Of a DNA stretch of 64,000 nucleotides, positions 55,202 through 64,000 are shown piece by piece. Made by a program: the position numbers and the translations under genes. The DNA lies in the NCBI RefSeq assembly GCF_015291725.1, contig NZ_CP030038.1:2655001-2719000 (forward strand), in the 5' to 3' direction. Under the pieces are notes generated by a model. That model worked only from the letters and a program-made list of their open reading frames with translations. It was not told the origin of the DNA and did not search any database. How positions within the stretch are numbered: the first letter of the stretch is position 1; every line of letters begins with the position of its first letter. The DNA comes from Bradyrhizobium sp. CCBAU 51765. Lineage in GTDB: Bacteria > Pseudomonadota > Alphaproteobacteria > Rhizobiales > Xanthobacteraceae.

Positions 55202-57928
55202 CTAGCCGCCAAACTTGTCGTGCAGCACCGGAAACAGCCGATCCGGCTTGAAGGGCGGTGCGGTGAAGCGGATGCCGGTGGCATCCGCAATCGCGTTGCC
55301 GAGCGCGGCGGCGACCGGATTGTACGGGCTCTCGCTCATCGACTTTGCGCCGAGCGGTCCGATCGTGTCGGACGTCTCGGCGAAGAACACCTCCGTGCGT
55401 GGAACGTCGGCGAAAGAGGGCAGGTGGTAGTCGCGAAATTTCGGGTTGATGACGCGGCCGTTCGCATCGATCACCATCTCCTCGTAAAGCGCAGCGCCGA
55501 GCGCCTGCGCCACGCCGCCTTCGACCTGACCGCGGCATTGCGTGGGATTGGCGACGATGCCCGCGTCGGCGGCGTGCACGCTCCTGAGAATCCTGATCTC
55601 GCCGGTGCCCTTGTTCACGGCGACACGAAAACCCTGCACGTTGAAGCCGACCGAACGCGGCGTGCCGGTGGAATTGCCGGTGCCTGCGAACGGCCGTCCG
55701 CGGTCGTGCGCGAGCTTTGCAAGCTCCGTATAGGGCATGCGCCGTACGCCGCTGACGACGGAGTCCCCATCGAGCACGCAGGTTTTCACGTCGCACAGCC
55801 ACGCGCCGGCGGCCGCCGCCTTCAGCTCGGTCGCAAGCTGCACGGCCGCCGCATGCGTCGCCTTGCCCGCGACGAAAGTGCCGGCGCTGCCATAGGCGCC
55901 GGTGTCGTGGCCGCCAAGGGCGGTGTCGGACTGGCGCAGGCGGATTCTTCCGACCGTGGTCGCCAGCGTGGTCGCGGCAATCTGGAGATGCACGGTGCTG
56001 GTGCCGTTGCCGAACTCGGCCGTGCCGACGGTGAGGTCGAAGCCGCCGTCGTCGTTGAGTGCGATCGTCGCGTCGGCGATGTGGCCGGCCGGTGGCGCCG
56101 TATCGATCATGGCCAGCGCGATGCCGTCGCCGATCAGCCATTCCGGCGACAGGTCCGGCTGCGGGCCATCAGCCTGCATTGCGCGCTCGACGAGGTCGAG
56201 GCACTGGTCGAGCCCGTAGGATCCGTAGAGCACGTCGTGATATTCGGACGGCGGCGGCGACAGCATGGGATCGCCAGGCCTCACGATATTGCGCCGGCGC
56301 ATCTCGTATGGACTGATGCCGAGTTGCCTGGCCAGCTCGTCGATCGCGGCCTCCACCGCGATCAGTGTCTGCGGCAGGCCATAGCCGCGAAACGCGCCCG
56401 CCGGCACGGTGTTGGTATAGACGGCGACGCCGTCCACCCGCTTGTTCGGACAATTGTAGACACTGACGGACTCGCCCAGAGCGTGGAACATCACGGGGCC
56501 GGCATGATTGCCGTAGGCGCCGGTGTTGGAGAGCACGTCGAGCTGGAGCGCGGTGAGCTTGCCGTCGGCATCGGCGCCCGCCTTGATGTGGACACGCATC
56601 GGATGCCGCGTCGAGGTCGCGATGAACTGCTCCTCGCGGGTGAGCTCCAGTTTCACGGGCCGCCCGGTCCTCAGCGCAGCAAGCGCCAGGATGTCCTCGA
56701 CGAACATCTCCTGCTTGCCGCCGAAGCCGCCGCCGACGCGCTCGCAGAATACGCGGACCTTGTCCATGGGAAGCTGGAAAATGTCCGACAGCGCGCGCCG
56801 GGTCAGGAATGGGACCTGCGTCGAGGTGCGGACATTGAGCACGCCTGCGTCATCGAGCCATGCGAGGCCACCATGGGTCTCCAGTGCTGCATGCTGTACA
56901 CGGTGACTGTGGAAAGTGGCCTCGTAGGTCACGGCGGACGTGGCGAGCGCGGCCGCGACATCGCCGAACTCGCCGTGTGTTTCCGCGACGAGGTTGCGCT
57001 GCGCGTCCGCGACGCGGTTCGCAATGGTGCGGTCCGGATGAATGATGGGCGCGCCCGGCTCCATCGCCTGCTCCGGATCGCTCAGCGACGGCAGAATCTC
57101 GTAGCTGACTTTCAGCCTGCGGCATGCCTCCTCGGCGGCGCCTTCGGTCTCGGCGATGACGGCGGCGACCTTCTGGCCGATGAAACGCACGATATCGTCG
57201 AGGATTCGGGTCTCCTCGGGGTCCATCCAGTCCTTCTCGTGCCGGGCGGTCGACATCAGCACGGATGGCGCATCCTCATGCGTCAGCACCGCATGCACGC
57301 CGGCTACGCGAAGGGCTTCCGACCTGTCGATCGTGAGGATCCTGGCGTGAGCATGCGGCGAACGCAGCAGCTTGATGTGCAGCAGTCCGTCGATGGCGGT
57401 ATCGAAGGTGTAGCGCGCCTTGCCGCGCACGATGTCTGGCCCCGCCGGCGCCGGCAGGCTACGGCCGAACGCGGCGCCGGCCTCGACGCTCGCCTCGACA
57501 TTGGTCTTGCCGAGGATCGCATCCTCGATCGAACGATAACCGGTGCAGCGGCAGATATTGCCCTTCAGCGCTGCGCCGAGATCGGTCCGCTGAGCCTGGT
57601 TCAGCGAGGCACAGGTCAGGATCATGCCGGCGGTGCAGAAGCCGCATTGAAAGCCCTGCGCATCGAGGAAGGCCTGCTGCATCGGATGCGTGCCGTCATC
57701 TCCGCCAAGACCTTCAATCGTGGTGACGGCGCGTCCCTCGGCACGGAACGCCGGGATCAGGCAGCTGTGCACCGGCTCCCCGTCGAGCAGCACGGTGCAG
57801 GCGCCGCAATCGCCGGCATCGCAGCCCTTTTTGACGCCGAAATGGCCGAGCTCGCGCAGGAACGTGCGCAGGCACTGGCCGGCGCGCGGCTCCTGAGAAA
57901 ATACCTTGCTGTTGACCTCGAAGCTCAT
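55202..57928 (-). CDS. Xanthine dehydrogenase, fused 2Fe-2S and molybdopterin subunits
   Basis: 908 residues. The N-terminal 160 residues hold two 2Fe-2S clusters (CDAGDCGACTVLLDG; CGFCTAGM...ICRCTGYRSI), then the molybdenum-cofactor domains (about 175-905): VERVGGGFGGKQ, AGAFRGYGLPQ, and the Glu in VEGGVAQALGAALYEE. It oxidises hypoxanthine/xanthine to urate or a related heterocycle. In most bacteria these two parts are separate chains. Overlaps the start of its FAD subunit by four bases (ATGA). Confidence 0.92.
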   Translation of the reverse strand: MSFEVNSKVFSQEPRAGQCLRTFLRELGHFGVKKGCDAGDCGACTVLLDGEPVHSCLIPAFRAEGRAVTTIEGLGGDDGTHPMQQAFLDAQGFQCGFCTAGMILTCASLNQAQRTDLGAALKGNICRCTGYRSIEDAILGKTNVEASVEAGAAFGRSLPAPAGPDIVRGKARYTFDTAIDGLLHIKLLRSPHAHARILTIDRSEALRVAGVHAVLTHEDAPSVLMSTARHEKDWMDPEETRILDDIVRFIGQKVAAVIAETEGAAEEACRRLKVSYEILPSLSDPEQAMEPGAPIIHPDRTIANRVADAQRNLVAETHGEFGDVAAALATSAVTYEATFHSHRVQHAALETHGGLAWLDDAGVLNVRTSTQVPFLTRRALSDIFQLPMDKVRVFCERVGGGFGGKQEMFVEDILALAALRTGRPVKLELTREEQFIATSTRHPMRVHIKAGADADGKLTALQLDVLSNTGAYGNHAGPVMFHALGESVSVYNCPNKRVDGVAVYTNTVPAGAFRGYGLPQTLIAVEAAIDELARQLGISPYEMRRRNIVRPGDPMLSPPPSEYHDVLYGSYGLDQCLDLVERAMQADGPQPDLSPEWLIGDGIALAMIDTAPPAGHIADATIALNDDGGFDLTVGTAEFGNGTSTVHLQIAATTLATTVGRIRLRQSDTALGGHDTGAYGSAGTFVAGKATHAAAVQLATELKAAAAGAWLCDVKTCVLDGDSVVSGVRRMPYTELAKLAHDRGRPFAGTGNSTGTPRSVGFNVQGFRVAVNKGTGEIRILRSVHAADAGIVANPTQCRGQVEGGVAQALGAALYEEMVIDANGRVINPKFRDYHLPSFADVPRTEVFFAETSDTIGPLGAKSMSESPYNPVAAALGNAIADATGIRFTAPPFKPDRLFPVLHDKFGG

Positions 57929-58752
57929 GGTCGCGTTACTCCCAGGAGCTCACCGCGAATTTCCTCGGCGAGCCGCAGCGTCATGTGCTTGCGCCAGAGC
58001 GGCTTGCCGTGGATGTCGGTGTTGTACAACTCCTCGGTGACCCCTTCCGAGACGGCGGCGCGGAGCCCAGCGGCGTCCGGCGCCTTGGCAAAGAAGAGTT
58101 GCACCGGCCGCACCGTCGATGCGGTGATCGTCAATGTCAGTCTGCCATCCGGATCGAGGCTGCCGATCAGAAGCGCTGCCGAGCGGCCGACGGGGGCCAG
58201 CGAAATCTGGCGAAAGGCCGCGCGACGGCGCAGTGCCGCAATCGGGATATCGATCTGGCGCAGCAGGTCGCCGGGCATGAGACGGTTGCTCTGGTTGCCG
58301 GTGACGAAATCGACGACGGGAATGTTCTGCTCGCCGCCCCCGGCCTTCCAGATGGTGCAGACGCCGTCGAGCGCCGATGTGAGCGAGATCATCGGCCCCG
58401 CCGGCAGCGACATGCAGAGATTGCCGCCGACCGTGGCTGTCTTCCAGATCTTGAAGGAGGCGAGGAAGGCCCGGCAACACCGGCCGATCAATGGCGCTGC
58501 GAGCCAGTCGGGCGGGCAGGATAGACCGTCCAGCTGGGCAACCGTGCAGGTGGCGGCAATGGAGAGATGGCTGTCCGTGATCGTCAGCGCCGGCCATCTC
58601 AGATCGGTGAGATCGATCAGTCGCCTCAGGTGGACCTGCGGCTCCGAGTACAGCCAGGTACCCCCCGCAAGCCAGGCATCACCTGTCGTCCAGGCAGGCA
58701 GTTGCGCACGCGTTTGCGGGTGGGCCACCGTCGTGATGGTATTCAAATCCAT
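57925..58752 (-). CDS. Xanthine dehydrogenase FAD-binding subunit
   Basis: 275 residues of the FAD_binding_5 family: LAGGTWLYSEPQVHLRRLID at the FAD-binding loop, ATVGGNLCMSLPAGPM, and a CO_deh_flav_C region. It transfers electrons from the iron-sulfur clusters to NAD+. ATG 58752 starts MDLNTITTVAHP. First gene of the leftward pair; divergent from the deaminase gene 153 bases away. Confidence 0.9.
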   Translation of the reverse strand: MDLNTITTVAHPQTRAQLPAWTTGDAWLAGGTWLYSEPQVHLRRLIDLTDLRWPALTITDSHLSIAATCTVAQLDGLSCPPDWLAAPLIGRCCRAFLASFKIWKTATVGGNLCMSLPAGPMISLTSALDGVCTIWKAGGGEQNIPVVDFVTGNQSNRLMPGDLLRQIDIPIAALRRRAAFRQISLAPVGRSAALLIGSLDPDGRLTLTITASTVRPVQLFFAKAPDAAGLRAAVSEGVTEELYNTDIHGKPLWRKHMTLRLAEEIRGELLGVTRP

Positions 58753-58905
58753 GGCTGCGCCAGCGCTTCCGCCCGGGGTGAATCGTGCAGACGAGTCTTG
58801 CAAGACCGGAGCCAAGCCGCAACAAACAAGTCGTAGCAATACCGTGTTCGGACTGGCGTTCCCCTTGCAGGCCGGTCGTCATTCGGCGTGTGGAGAAGCA
58901 GGATC

Positions 58906-60255
58906 ATGAGCGATGCGAAGCCCATCTGGATCAGGGATCCCCTCGCCATCCTTGCCGACGGTGCCGAACGCGGCATCGTGGTGAAGGACGGCCTGATCGT
59001 CGAGCTGGTGCCGGCCGGCGGTGCGCCTGCAACCGCGGATGTCGCAGTGTTCGATGCAGGCGAGCACGTCGTGCTGCCGGGCCTGATCAATACCCATCAT
59101 CATTTCTACCAGACGCTGACGCGGGCGCTGCCGGCTGCAATGGACCGGCAGCTGTTTCCCTGGCTCCAGGCGCTCTATCCGGTCTGGGCGAGGCTCACGC
59201 CTGAGGCGCTCGAGCTCGGCGTCACGGTGGCGATGTCCGAGCTGCTGCTCTCCGGCTGCACCACCACGACCGATCACCACTATGTTTTCCCGGCAGGGCT
59301 CGAGGACGCCGTCGACATCGAGGTGGCGGTGGCACAGCGACTGGGGGTGCGGGTGCTGCTGACCCGAGGCTCGATGAACCTGTTGCAGCGCGACGGCGGC
59401 CTGCCGCCTGACAGCGTCGTGCAGGACGAGGATACGATCCTCGCCGACAGCGCGCGCGTGGTCGCCAAGCATCACCAGCGCGGCGCGGATGCGATGGTGC
59501 AGATCGCGCTCGCGCCGTGCTCGCCGTTCTCGGTGACGACTTCGCTGATGCGCGCGACCGCCGATCTCGCCGACACGCTCGACGTGCGCCTGCATACGCA
59601 CCTCGCCGAGACCGAGGACGAGAACAAATTCTGTCAGCAGATGTATGGTTGCCGCCCGCTCGACTATCTCGAGCAATGCGGCTGGCTCAATGCGCGAACC
59701 TGGCTCGCCCATGGAATCTTCTTCAACGCCGATGAGATCAAGCGGCTCGGCCAGGCGAAGACGACCGTCAGCCATTGCGCCTGCAGCAACCAGCTGCTGG
59801 CGTCCGGCTGCTGTCCCGTCTGCGAGATGGAGGAGGCCGGCGTCGGGATCGGGATCGGCGTCGACGGCTCGGCGTCGAACGACGGCTCAAACCTGATGCA
59901 GGAGGTACGCGCCGCTTTCCTGCTGCAACGGGCCCGCTACGGGGTGACGAAAGTCAGTCACAAGGATGCGCTGCGCTGGGCGACCAAGGGTTCGGCGGCC
60001 TGTGTCGGGCGGCCGGAACTCGGTGAGATCGCCGTCGGCAAGGCCGCCGATCTCGCTCTGTTCAGGCTCGACGAGCTGCGCTTTTCCGGCCACGGCGATC
60101 CGCTGGCTGCCTTGGTGCTGTGCGGGGCGCATCGGGCCGACCGGGTGATGGTGGCCGGAAAATGGACGGTGATCGACGGCGCGATTCCGGGCCTGGACGT
60201 GGCAGACCTCATCCGCCGCCACGGTTCCGCAGCGCGGGCCATGCGGGCTGGATAG
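58906..60255 (+). CDS. 8-oxoguanine deaminase-like amidohydrolase
   Basis: 449 residues, AtzA/TrzN/8-oxoguanine deaminase branch of the amidohydrolases. Metal motif GLINTHHHFYQTLTRALP (HxH), HTHLAETEDENKF with metal His, catalytic His in VSHCACSNQLLASG and Asp in GVDGSASNDGSN. The HHHFYQTLTR and SNDGSNL blocks favour 8-oxoguanine deaminase over cytosine or guanine deaminase. It makes urate from 8-oxoguanine, which feeds the HIU branch. ATG 58906 is preceded by GGAGAAGCAGGA. Confidence 0.9.
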   Translation: MSDAKPIWIRDPLAILADGAERGIVVKDGLIVELVPAGGAPATADVAVFDAGEHVVLPGLINTHHHFYQTLTRALPAAMDRQLFPWLQALYPVWARLTPEALELGVTVAMSELLLSGCTTTTDHHYVFPAGLEDAVDIEVAVAQRLGVRVLLTRGSMNLLQRDGGLPPDSVVQDEDTILADSARVVAKHHQRGADAMVQIALAPCSPFSVTTSLMRATADLADTLDVRLHTHLAETEDENKFCQQMYGCRPLDYLEQCGWLNARTWLAHGIFFNADEIKRLGQAKTTVSHCACSNQLLASGCCPVCEMEEAGVGIGIGVDGSASNDGSNLMQEVRAAFLLQRARYGVTKVSHKDALRWATKGSAACVGRPELGEIAVGKAADLALFRLDELRFSGHGDPLAALVLCGAHRADRVMVAGKWTVIDGAIPGLDVADLIRRHGSAARAMRAG

Positions 60256-60364
60256 GCCAAGCAAGGTGGAAAGAGGGGGCAGCCACAAGTGCCGGGTGCT
60301 TCTGGCCACCCCCTCCGAACCTCCTCCGGGAGGAGCAGGTGAATTGGGGAATGCAAGAAGCGTG

Positions 60365-61441
60365 CTACTTGCCCGGCAGTTTGTCGTCGATGCCTTTCAC
60401 GTAGAAATTCATGCCAAGGATCTGGCCGTCGTCGAGGTGATCGCCGCCCTTGCACTCGACCGGCTTGCCGTCCTGCCCAACGATCGGGCATTTGAACGGA
60501 TGCAGCTTGCCCGCAGTGATCGCGGCCTGGGCATCCTCGGCCATCTTTTTCACATCGTCCGGCATGTTGGTGTAGGGCGCCATCGCGAACATGTGGCTGT
60601 CGAGGCCGCCCCAGGTGTTTTCGGACTTCCAGGTTCCGGCGAGCTCGGCCTTGACGCGCTCGATGTAGTAGGGGCCCCAGGTATCCAGGATCGAGGTGAG
60701 CTGGGTCTTGGGCCCGAACTTGATCATCTCGGAATCCTGGCCGAAGGCGAGCTTGCCGCGTTCGCTGGCGATCTGCATGGCGGCGGGCGAATCCGTGTGC
60801 TGCATGATGATGTCGGCGCCCTGGTCGATCAGCGCCTTGGCGGCGTCGGCTTCCTTGCCGGGATCGAACCAGGTGTTGGCCCAGATGATCTTGACCTTGA
60901 TGTTCGGGTTGATGGTCTGCGCCGCCAGCATCGTCGCGTTGATGCCGGAGACGACCTCCGGAATCGGGAACGAGCCGATGTAGCCGAGCACGCCCGACTT
61001 CGACATCTTCGCTGCGATCAGGCCTTGAATGTAGCGGCCCTGATACCATTTCGCCGAATAGGTCGACATGTTCGGGTTGCGCTTGTAACCGGTGGCGTGC
61101 TCGAAATGCACGTTCGGGTATTTCTTGGCGACCTTCAGCGTCGAGTCCATGTAGCCGAAGGACGTCGTGAAGATCAGCTTGTTGCCGGCGCGGACCAGCT
61201 GCTCGATCGAACGCTCGGCGTCGGGGCCTTCGGGCACGTTCTCGAGGTATGTGGTCTCGATCTTGTCGCCCAGTTCCTTCACCAGCGCCTGACGACCGAG
61301 GTCGTGCTGATAGGTCCAGCCGAGGTCTCCGATCGGACCCACATAGACGAAGCCGACCTTCAGCTTGTCGGCGGCGGAGGCTGCACCGAGGCTGCCGGCA
61401 AGCAAGAGCCCCGCAGTCAGGGCAAGAAGTGATTTCCGCAT
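60365..61441 (-). CDS. BMP-family ABC transporter substrate-binding protein
   Basis: 358 residues: signal peptide (cleavage near ASAADK), then DKLKVGFVYVGPIGDLGWTY and TTSFGYMDSTLKVAKKYPNV, YIGSFPIPEVVSGINATMLA, the Bmp/Med lipoprotein-like fold that binds nucleosides or nucleobases. Linked to two permeases and an ATPase on the same strand. GGAG is upstream; tandem ATGs at 61444 and 61441 are both possible. Confidence 0.93.
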   Translation of the reverse strand: MRKSLLALTAGLLLAGSLGAASAADKLKVGFVYVGPIGDLGWTYQHDLGRQALVKELGDKIETTYLENVPEGPDAERSIEQLVRAGNKLIFTTSFGYMDSTLKVAKKYPNVHFEHATGYKRNPNMSTYSAKWYQGRYIQGLIAAKMSKSGVLGYIGSFPIPEVVSGINATMLAAQTINPNIKVKIIWANTWFDPGKEADAAKALIDQGADIIMQHTDSPAAMQIASERGKLAFGQDSEMIKFGPKTQLTSILDTWGPYYIERVKAELAGTWKSENTWGGLDSHMFAMAPYTNMPDDVKKMAEDAQAAITAGKLHPFKCPIVGQDGKPVECKGGDHLDDGQILGMNFYVKGIDDKLPGK

Positions 61442-61514
61442 CATCAATCTCCAACATCAGGGGCAAGCCACGATCCGCAACACGCGCCCCGCCGCGCACG
61501 CCGCGGAGAATAAT

Positions 61515-62432
61515 TCAACGATCAGGCACGAACACCGTGCCGAGTGCGGCCGGCGCGGTCGAGCCGCCGCTGCGTGCGCGGGAGAGCAGGACCAGGACGA
61601 TAACGGTTGCGAGATAAGGCAGTGCCGACATAAATTGCGAGGGAATGCCGACGCCCCAGCCTTGCGCGTGCAGCTGCAGGATCGTCACGGCGCCGAAGAG
61701 ATAGGCGCCGACCACGAGTCTGCCCGGCCGCCAGGACGAGAACACCACCAGCGCCAAGGCGATCCATCCGCGGCCGGCGGTCATGCCGGGAATGAAGAAC
61801 GGCGTGTAGGCGAGCGGCAGATAGGCGCCCGCAAGGCCGGCGCAGGCACCGCCGAACATCACGGCGAAGGTGCGGATGCGCAGCACGGGATAGCCAAGCG
61901 CATGTGCGGAGACATGATTGTCGCCGCAAGCGCGCAGGATCAACCCCGCCCGCGTGCGGTACAGGAACCACCAGACGCCGGCGATCAGTGCGACCGAGAA
62001 ATAGACGAAGCCGTCCTCGCCGAACAGCACGCGGCCGATCAGCGGAATGTCCGTCAGGACGGGAATATAGAGGTGCATTGCCGGCGTGATGCGCTCGCCG
62101 ACGAAGCCGGCGCCGATCAGGCCGGAGAGCCCGACGCCGAGGATGGTCAGCGCGAGCCCGGTCGCAACCTGGTTGACGGCAAGCCCGAGCGCCATCAGCG
62201 CGAAGACGAGCGACATCAGCGCGCCCGCGACCACGCCGAACAGCGCGCCGATGAAGACCGATCCGGTCAGCCAGGCGCCGGCAAAGCCGCAGGCCGCGCC
62301 GACGATCATCATGCCCTCGACGCCGAGATTGAGCACGCCGGAGCGCTCGGTCACGAGTTCGCCGGTCGCCGCGATCAGCAGCGGCGTCGACGCGGCGAGC
62401 ACCGCGAGGATGATGGCTTCAACCAGCTCCAC
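61515..62432 (-). CDS. ABC transporter permease (nucleoside/nucleobase importer, NupQ-like)
   Basis: 305 residues, about eight membrane segments, BPD_transp_2 family; GVLNLGVEGMMIVGAACGF is the conserved cytoplasmic loop region. It pairs with the next permease (overlap 14 bases). Imports purines for the adjacent catabolic genes. Confidence 0.93.
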   Translation of the reverse strand: MELVEAIILAVLAASTPLLIAATGELVTERSGVLNLGVEGMMIVGAACGFAGAWLTGSVFIGALFGVVAGALMSLVFALMALGLAVNQVATGLALTILGVGLSGLIGAGFVGERITPAMHLYIPVLTDIPLIGRVLFGEDGFVYFSVALIAGVWWFLYRTRAGLILRACGDNHVSAHALGYPVLRIRTFAVMFGGACAGLAGAYLPLAYTPFFIPGMTAGRGWIALALVVFSSWRPGRLVVGAYLFGAVTILQLHAQGWGVGIPSQFMSALPYLATVIVLVLLSRARSGGSTAPAALGTVFVPDR

Positions 62433-63510
62433 GAGACACCTGTCGGTTCGGGAAGACCAACTTGAAGCGGTAGAGGATGAGGGAATCGCAGGCGAGCACG
62501 TAGAACAGCAGAATGCCCTGAAAGACCTTGGTGACGTCCAACGGGATCTTCATCGCGATTTGCGCCTGTTCGCCGCCGATAAAGGTCAATGCCAGGAATA
62601 GGCCTGCAATGAGTATTCCAACTGGGTTCAGACGGCCGAGGAAGGCCACGATGATCGCGGTAAAGCCGTAACCAGGCGAGATGCCGGGCTGGAGATGCCC
62701 GATCGGACCTGCAACCTCGATGATCCCGGCGAGGCCCGCCAGGGCGCCTGATACCGCGAAGGTCAGGATGATCAGCTGATTGGCATTGAAGCCGCCGAAC
62801 CGCGCCGCACGGGGCGCAGCTCCAACCACGCGGATCTCAAAGCCTTTAATGGTACGCCCGAGCAGGATCGCCGCTGCTGCCACGACGAGCAGGGCGATGA
62901 TCGAGCCGAGATGCAGCCGGCCGCCCTCGATCAGCAGGGGGACTGTCGCCACCGGATCGAATTCCGCCGTGGTCGGAAAATTGAAGCCCTGCGGGTCGCG
63001 CCATGGACCGCGCACGAGATAGTCGAGGAAGAGGTCGGCGACATAGACCAGCATCAGGCTGGTCAGGATCTCGCTGGCGCCGAACTTGACTTTGCAGATC
63101 GCCGGGATCAGCGCATAGAGCGCGCCCGCTGCGGCGGCGAGGACGAGCATGGCCGGCAGCACCCAGGCGCCGGCGTCGGTGCCTTGCGTCTTCACCGCAA
63201 CCCAGCTTCCGGCGACCGCGCCGATCAGGAATTGTCCCTCGGCACCGATGTTCCAGGCATTGGCGAGATAGCAGAGCGACAGCCCGATCGCGATCATCAC
63301 CAGCGGCGTTGCCTTCACCGCGATCTCCTGGAGCGAATAGCCGTCGGTCAAGGGTGCAATGAAATAGGCGTGTAGGGCGAGCAGCGGATTCTTGCCCAGT
63401 ATCGCGAACAGGATGACCATGGTCAGGATCGTGAGGCCGACCGCGATCAGTGGGGATACCAGCGCGATCGTGCCGGAGCGCTCGACGCGCTTCTCAAGCA
63501 CCAGCTGCAT
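62419..63510 (-). CDS. ABC transporter permease (nucleoside/nucleobase importer, NupP-like)
   Basis: 363 residues with about ten membrane segments, BPD_transp_2 family: NIGAEGQFLIGAVAGSWVAV, GGFNANQLIILTFAVSGALA, GFTAIIVAFLGRLNPVGIL. Larger subunit of the importer, overlapping the ATPase stop and the second permease start by 14-17 bases. Confidence 0.93.
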   Translation of the reverse strand: MQLVLEKRVERSGTIALVSPLIAVGLTILTMVILFAILGKNPLLALHAYFIAPLTDGYSLQEIAVKATPLVMIAIGLSLCYLANAWNIGAEGQFLIGAVAGSWVAVKTQGTDAGAWVLPAMLVLAAAAGALYALIPAICKVKFGASEILTSLMLVYVADLFLDYLVRGPWRDPQGFNFPTTAEFDPVATVPLLIEGGRLHLGSIIALLVVAAAAILLGRTIKGFEIRVVGAAPRAARFGGFNANQLIILTFAVSGALAGLAGIIEVAGPIGHLQPGISPGYGFTAIIVAFLGRLNPVGILIAGLFLALTFIGGEQAQIAMKIPLDVTKVFQGILLFYVLACDSLILYRFKLVFPNRQVSRGAG

Positions 63511-64000
63511 GAGCGGCCTCCTTCGGTTCCAGGCTGCTGCCGCCCATCAGGAGGCCGAGCTTTTCGCGGCTCGCTTCGCTGGCTGCGAGCGGAGCGGAGA
63601 GCCTGCCGTGGAACATCACGGCGATGCGGTCGGCGATCTCCGCAAGCTCGTCGAGATCCTGGCTGGTCACGAGGACGGCGGCGCCGGCGGTTGCGAGATC
63701 GAGCAGCGCCTGCCGGATGACGGCGGCGGCGCCGGCATCGACGCCCCAGGTCGGCTGGTTCACCACCAGCACCGCGGGGGAGCGCAGGATCTCGCGTCCC
63801 ACGATGAACTTCTGCAGATTGCCGCCGGACAGGCTCGCGGCTTCCGGATCGCGTTTGGCCTTGCGGACGTCGAACGTCTCGGTCGCACGGTCGACCGCCT
63901 TCAGCGTGGCTGCGGTGTCGATGAAGCCACGGCGGACCATGCCGCTGGCGGCGTGCCCGGTGAGCAGTGCGTTCTCCGACAGCTTCATGCGGGGCGCGGT
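63494..64000 (-). CDS. ABC transporter ATP-binding protein, C-terminal part (NupO-like, runs off right edge)
   Basis: The last 168 codons of a two-NBD ATPase; the frame continues past 64000. The second-domain signature SLSGGNLQKFIVGREI, the altered Walker B VLVVNQPTWGVD (Asn in place of the acidic/aliphatic residue, usual in this class) and switch region VLVTSQDLDEL are visible. Overlaps the permease by 17 bases. The first NBD lies outside the window. Confidence 0.93.
   Translation of the reverse strand, partial: TAPRMKLSENALLTGHAASGMVRRGFIDTAATLKAVDRATETFDVRKAKRDPEAASLSGGNLQKFIVGREILRSPAVLVVNQPTWGVDAGAAAVIRQALLDLATAGAAVLVTSQDLDELAEIADRIAVMFHGRLSAPLAASEASREKLGLLMGGSSLEPKEAAHAAGA

Noticed and set aside
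54989..58909. 1306-codon open frame on the plus strand over xanthine dehydrogenase
   Set aside because: It is antisense to two clearly homologous genes; high GC makes long opposite-strand frames. Composition is Arg/Ala/Gly-rich with no domain.

Overview
The window is chromosomal DNA of a high-GC alphaproteobacterium. Gene families, start/RBS style, intergenic palindromes and the xoxF-xoxG-frmA-gfa order all resemble Bradyrhizobium or a close relative; this is judged from sequence alone, without a database search. No phage, transposase, CRISPR array, tRNA or rRNA is visible.

Region 1 (1-32.7 kb) is a large C1/alcohol-oxidation island built around pyrroloquinoline quinone (PQQ) enzymes. It starts with a lanthanide-type methanol dehydrogenase operon (xoxF, xoxG, glutathione-dependent formaldehyde dehydrogenase, gfa) with a divergent AraC-type regulator. 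A second PQQ alcohol dehydrogenase follows with its own cytochrome c and MoxJ-like binding protein. Next come a lanmodulin gene and a tiny stand-alone pqqA. After a set of exported proteins and a nitrate/sulfonate-type ABC transporter, there is a 'quinoprotein-associated' block: SoxYZ-like carrier, zinc metallohydrolase, MoxJ_2-type binding protein, CxxxCW rhodanese-like protein, an ABC-2 exporter, a YVTN beta-propeller, another binding protein and a DUF3280 protein. S-formylglutathione hydrolase, a divergent two-component pair, a second lanmodulin gene, an orphan response regulator and a third PQQ dehydrogenase (with a fused cytochrome c domain) close the island. Two of the three dehydrogenases carry the Asp-Tyr-Asp lanthanide signature; the third has Asp-Tyr-Thr, the calcium type.

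Region 2 (32.7-35.5 kb) holds a TonB-dependent receptor divergent from the third dehydrogenase. Their shared promoter region has two matched 17-bp palindromes and a half-site. Together with the two lanmodulins, this makes a lanthanide (lanthanophore) uptake role plausible but unproven.

Region 3 (35.5-52 kb) is ordinary accessory and housekeeping content: MBL hydrolase, NADH dehydrogenase-like flavoprotein, AraC regulator, GrlR-like protein, GH1 glycosidase, thiolase, HU, a second-type Lon with Hsp20 and a small basic protein, a DUF892 ferritin-like protein, class II aldolase, a CLC channel and a Gly/Tyr-rich exported protein. About 0.7 kb of structured non-coding or relict sequence follows.

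Region 4 (52.9-64 kb) is a purine/ureide catabolism locus: DUF3830 protein, PuuE allantoinase, fused OHCU decarboxylase/HIU hydrolase, a fused 2Fe-2S/molybdopterin xanthine dehydrogenase with its FAD subunit, an 8-oxoguanine deaminase-like amidohydrolase, and a BMP-type nucleobase/nucleoside ABC importer running off the right end.
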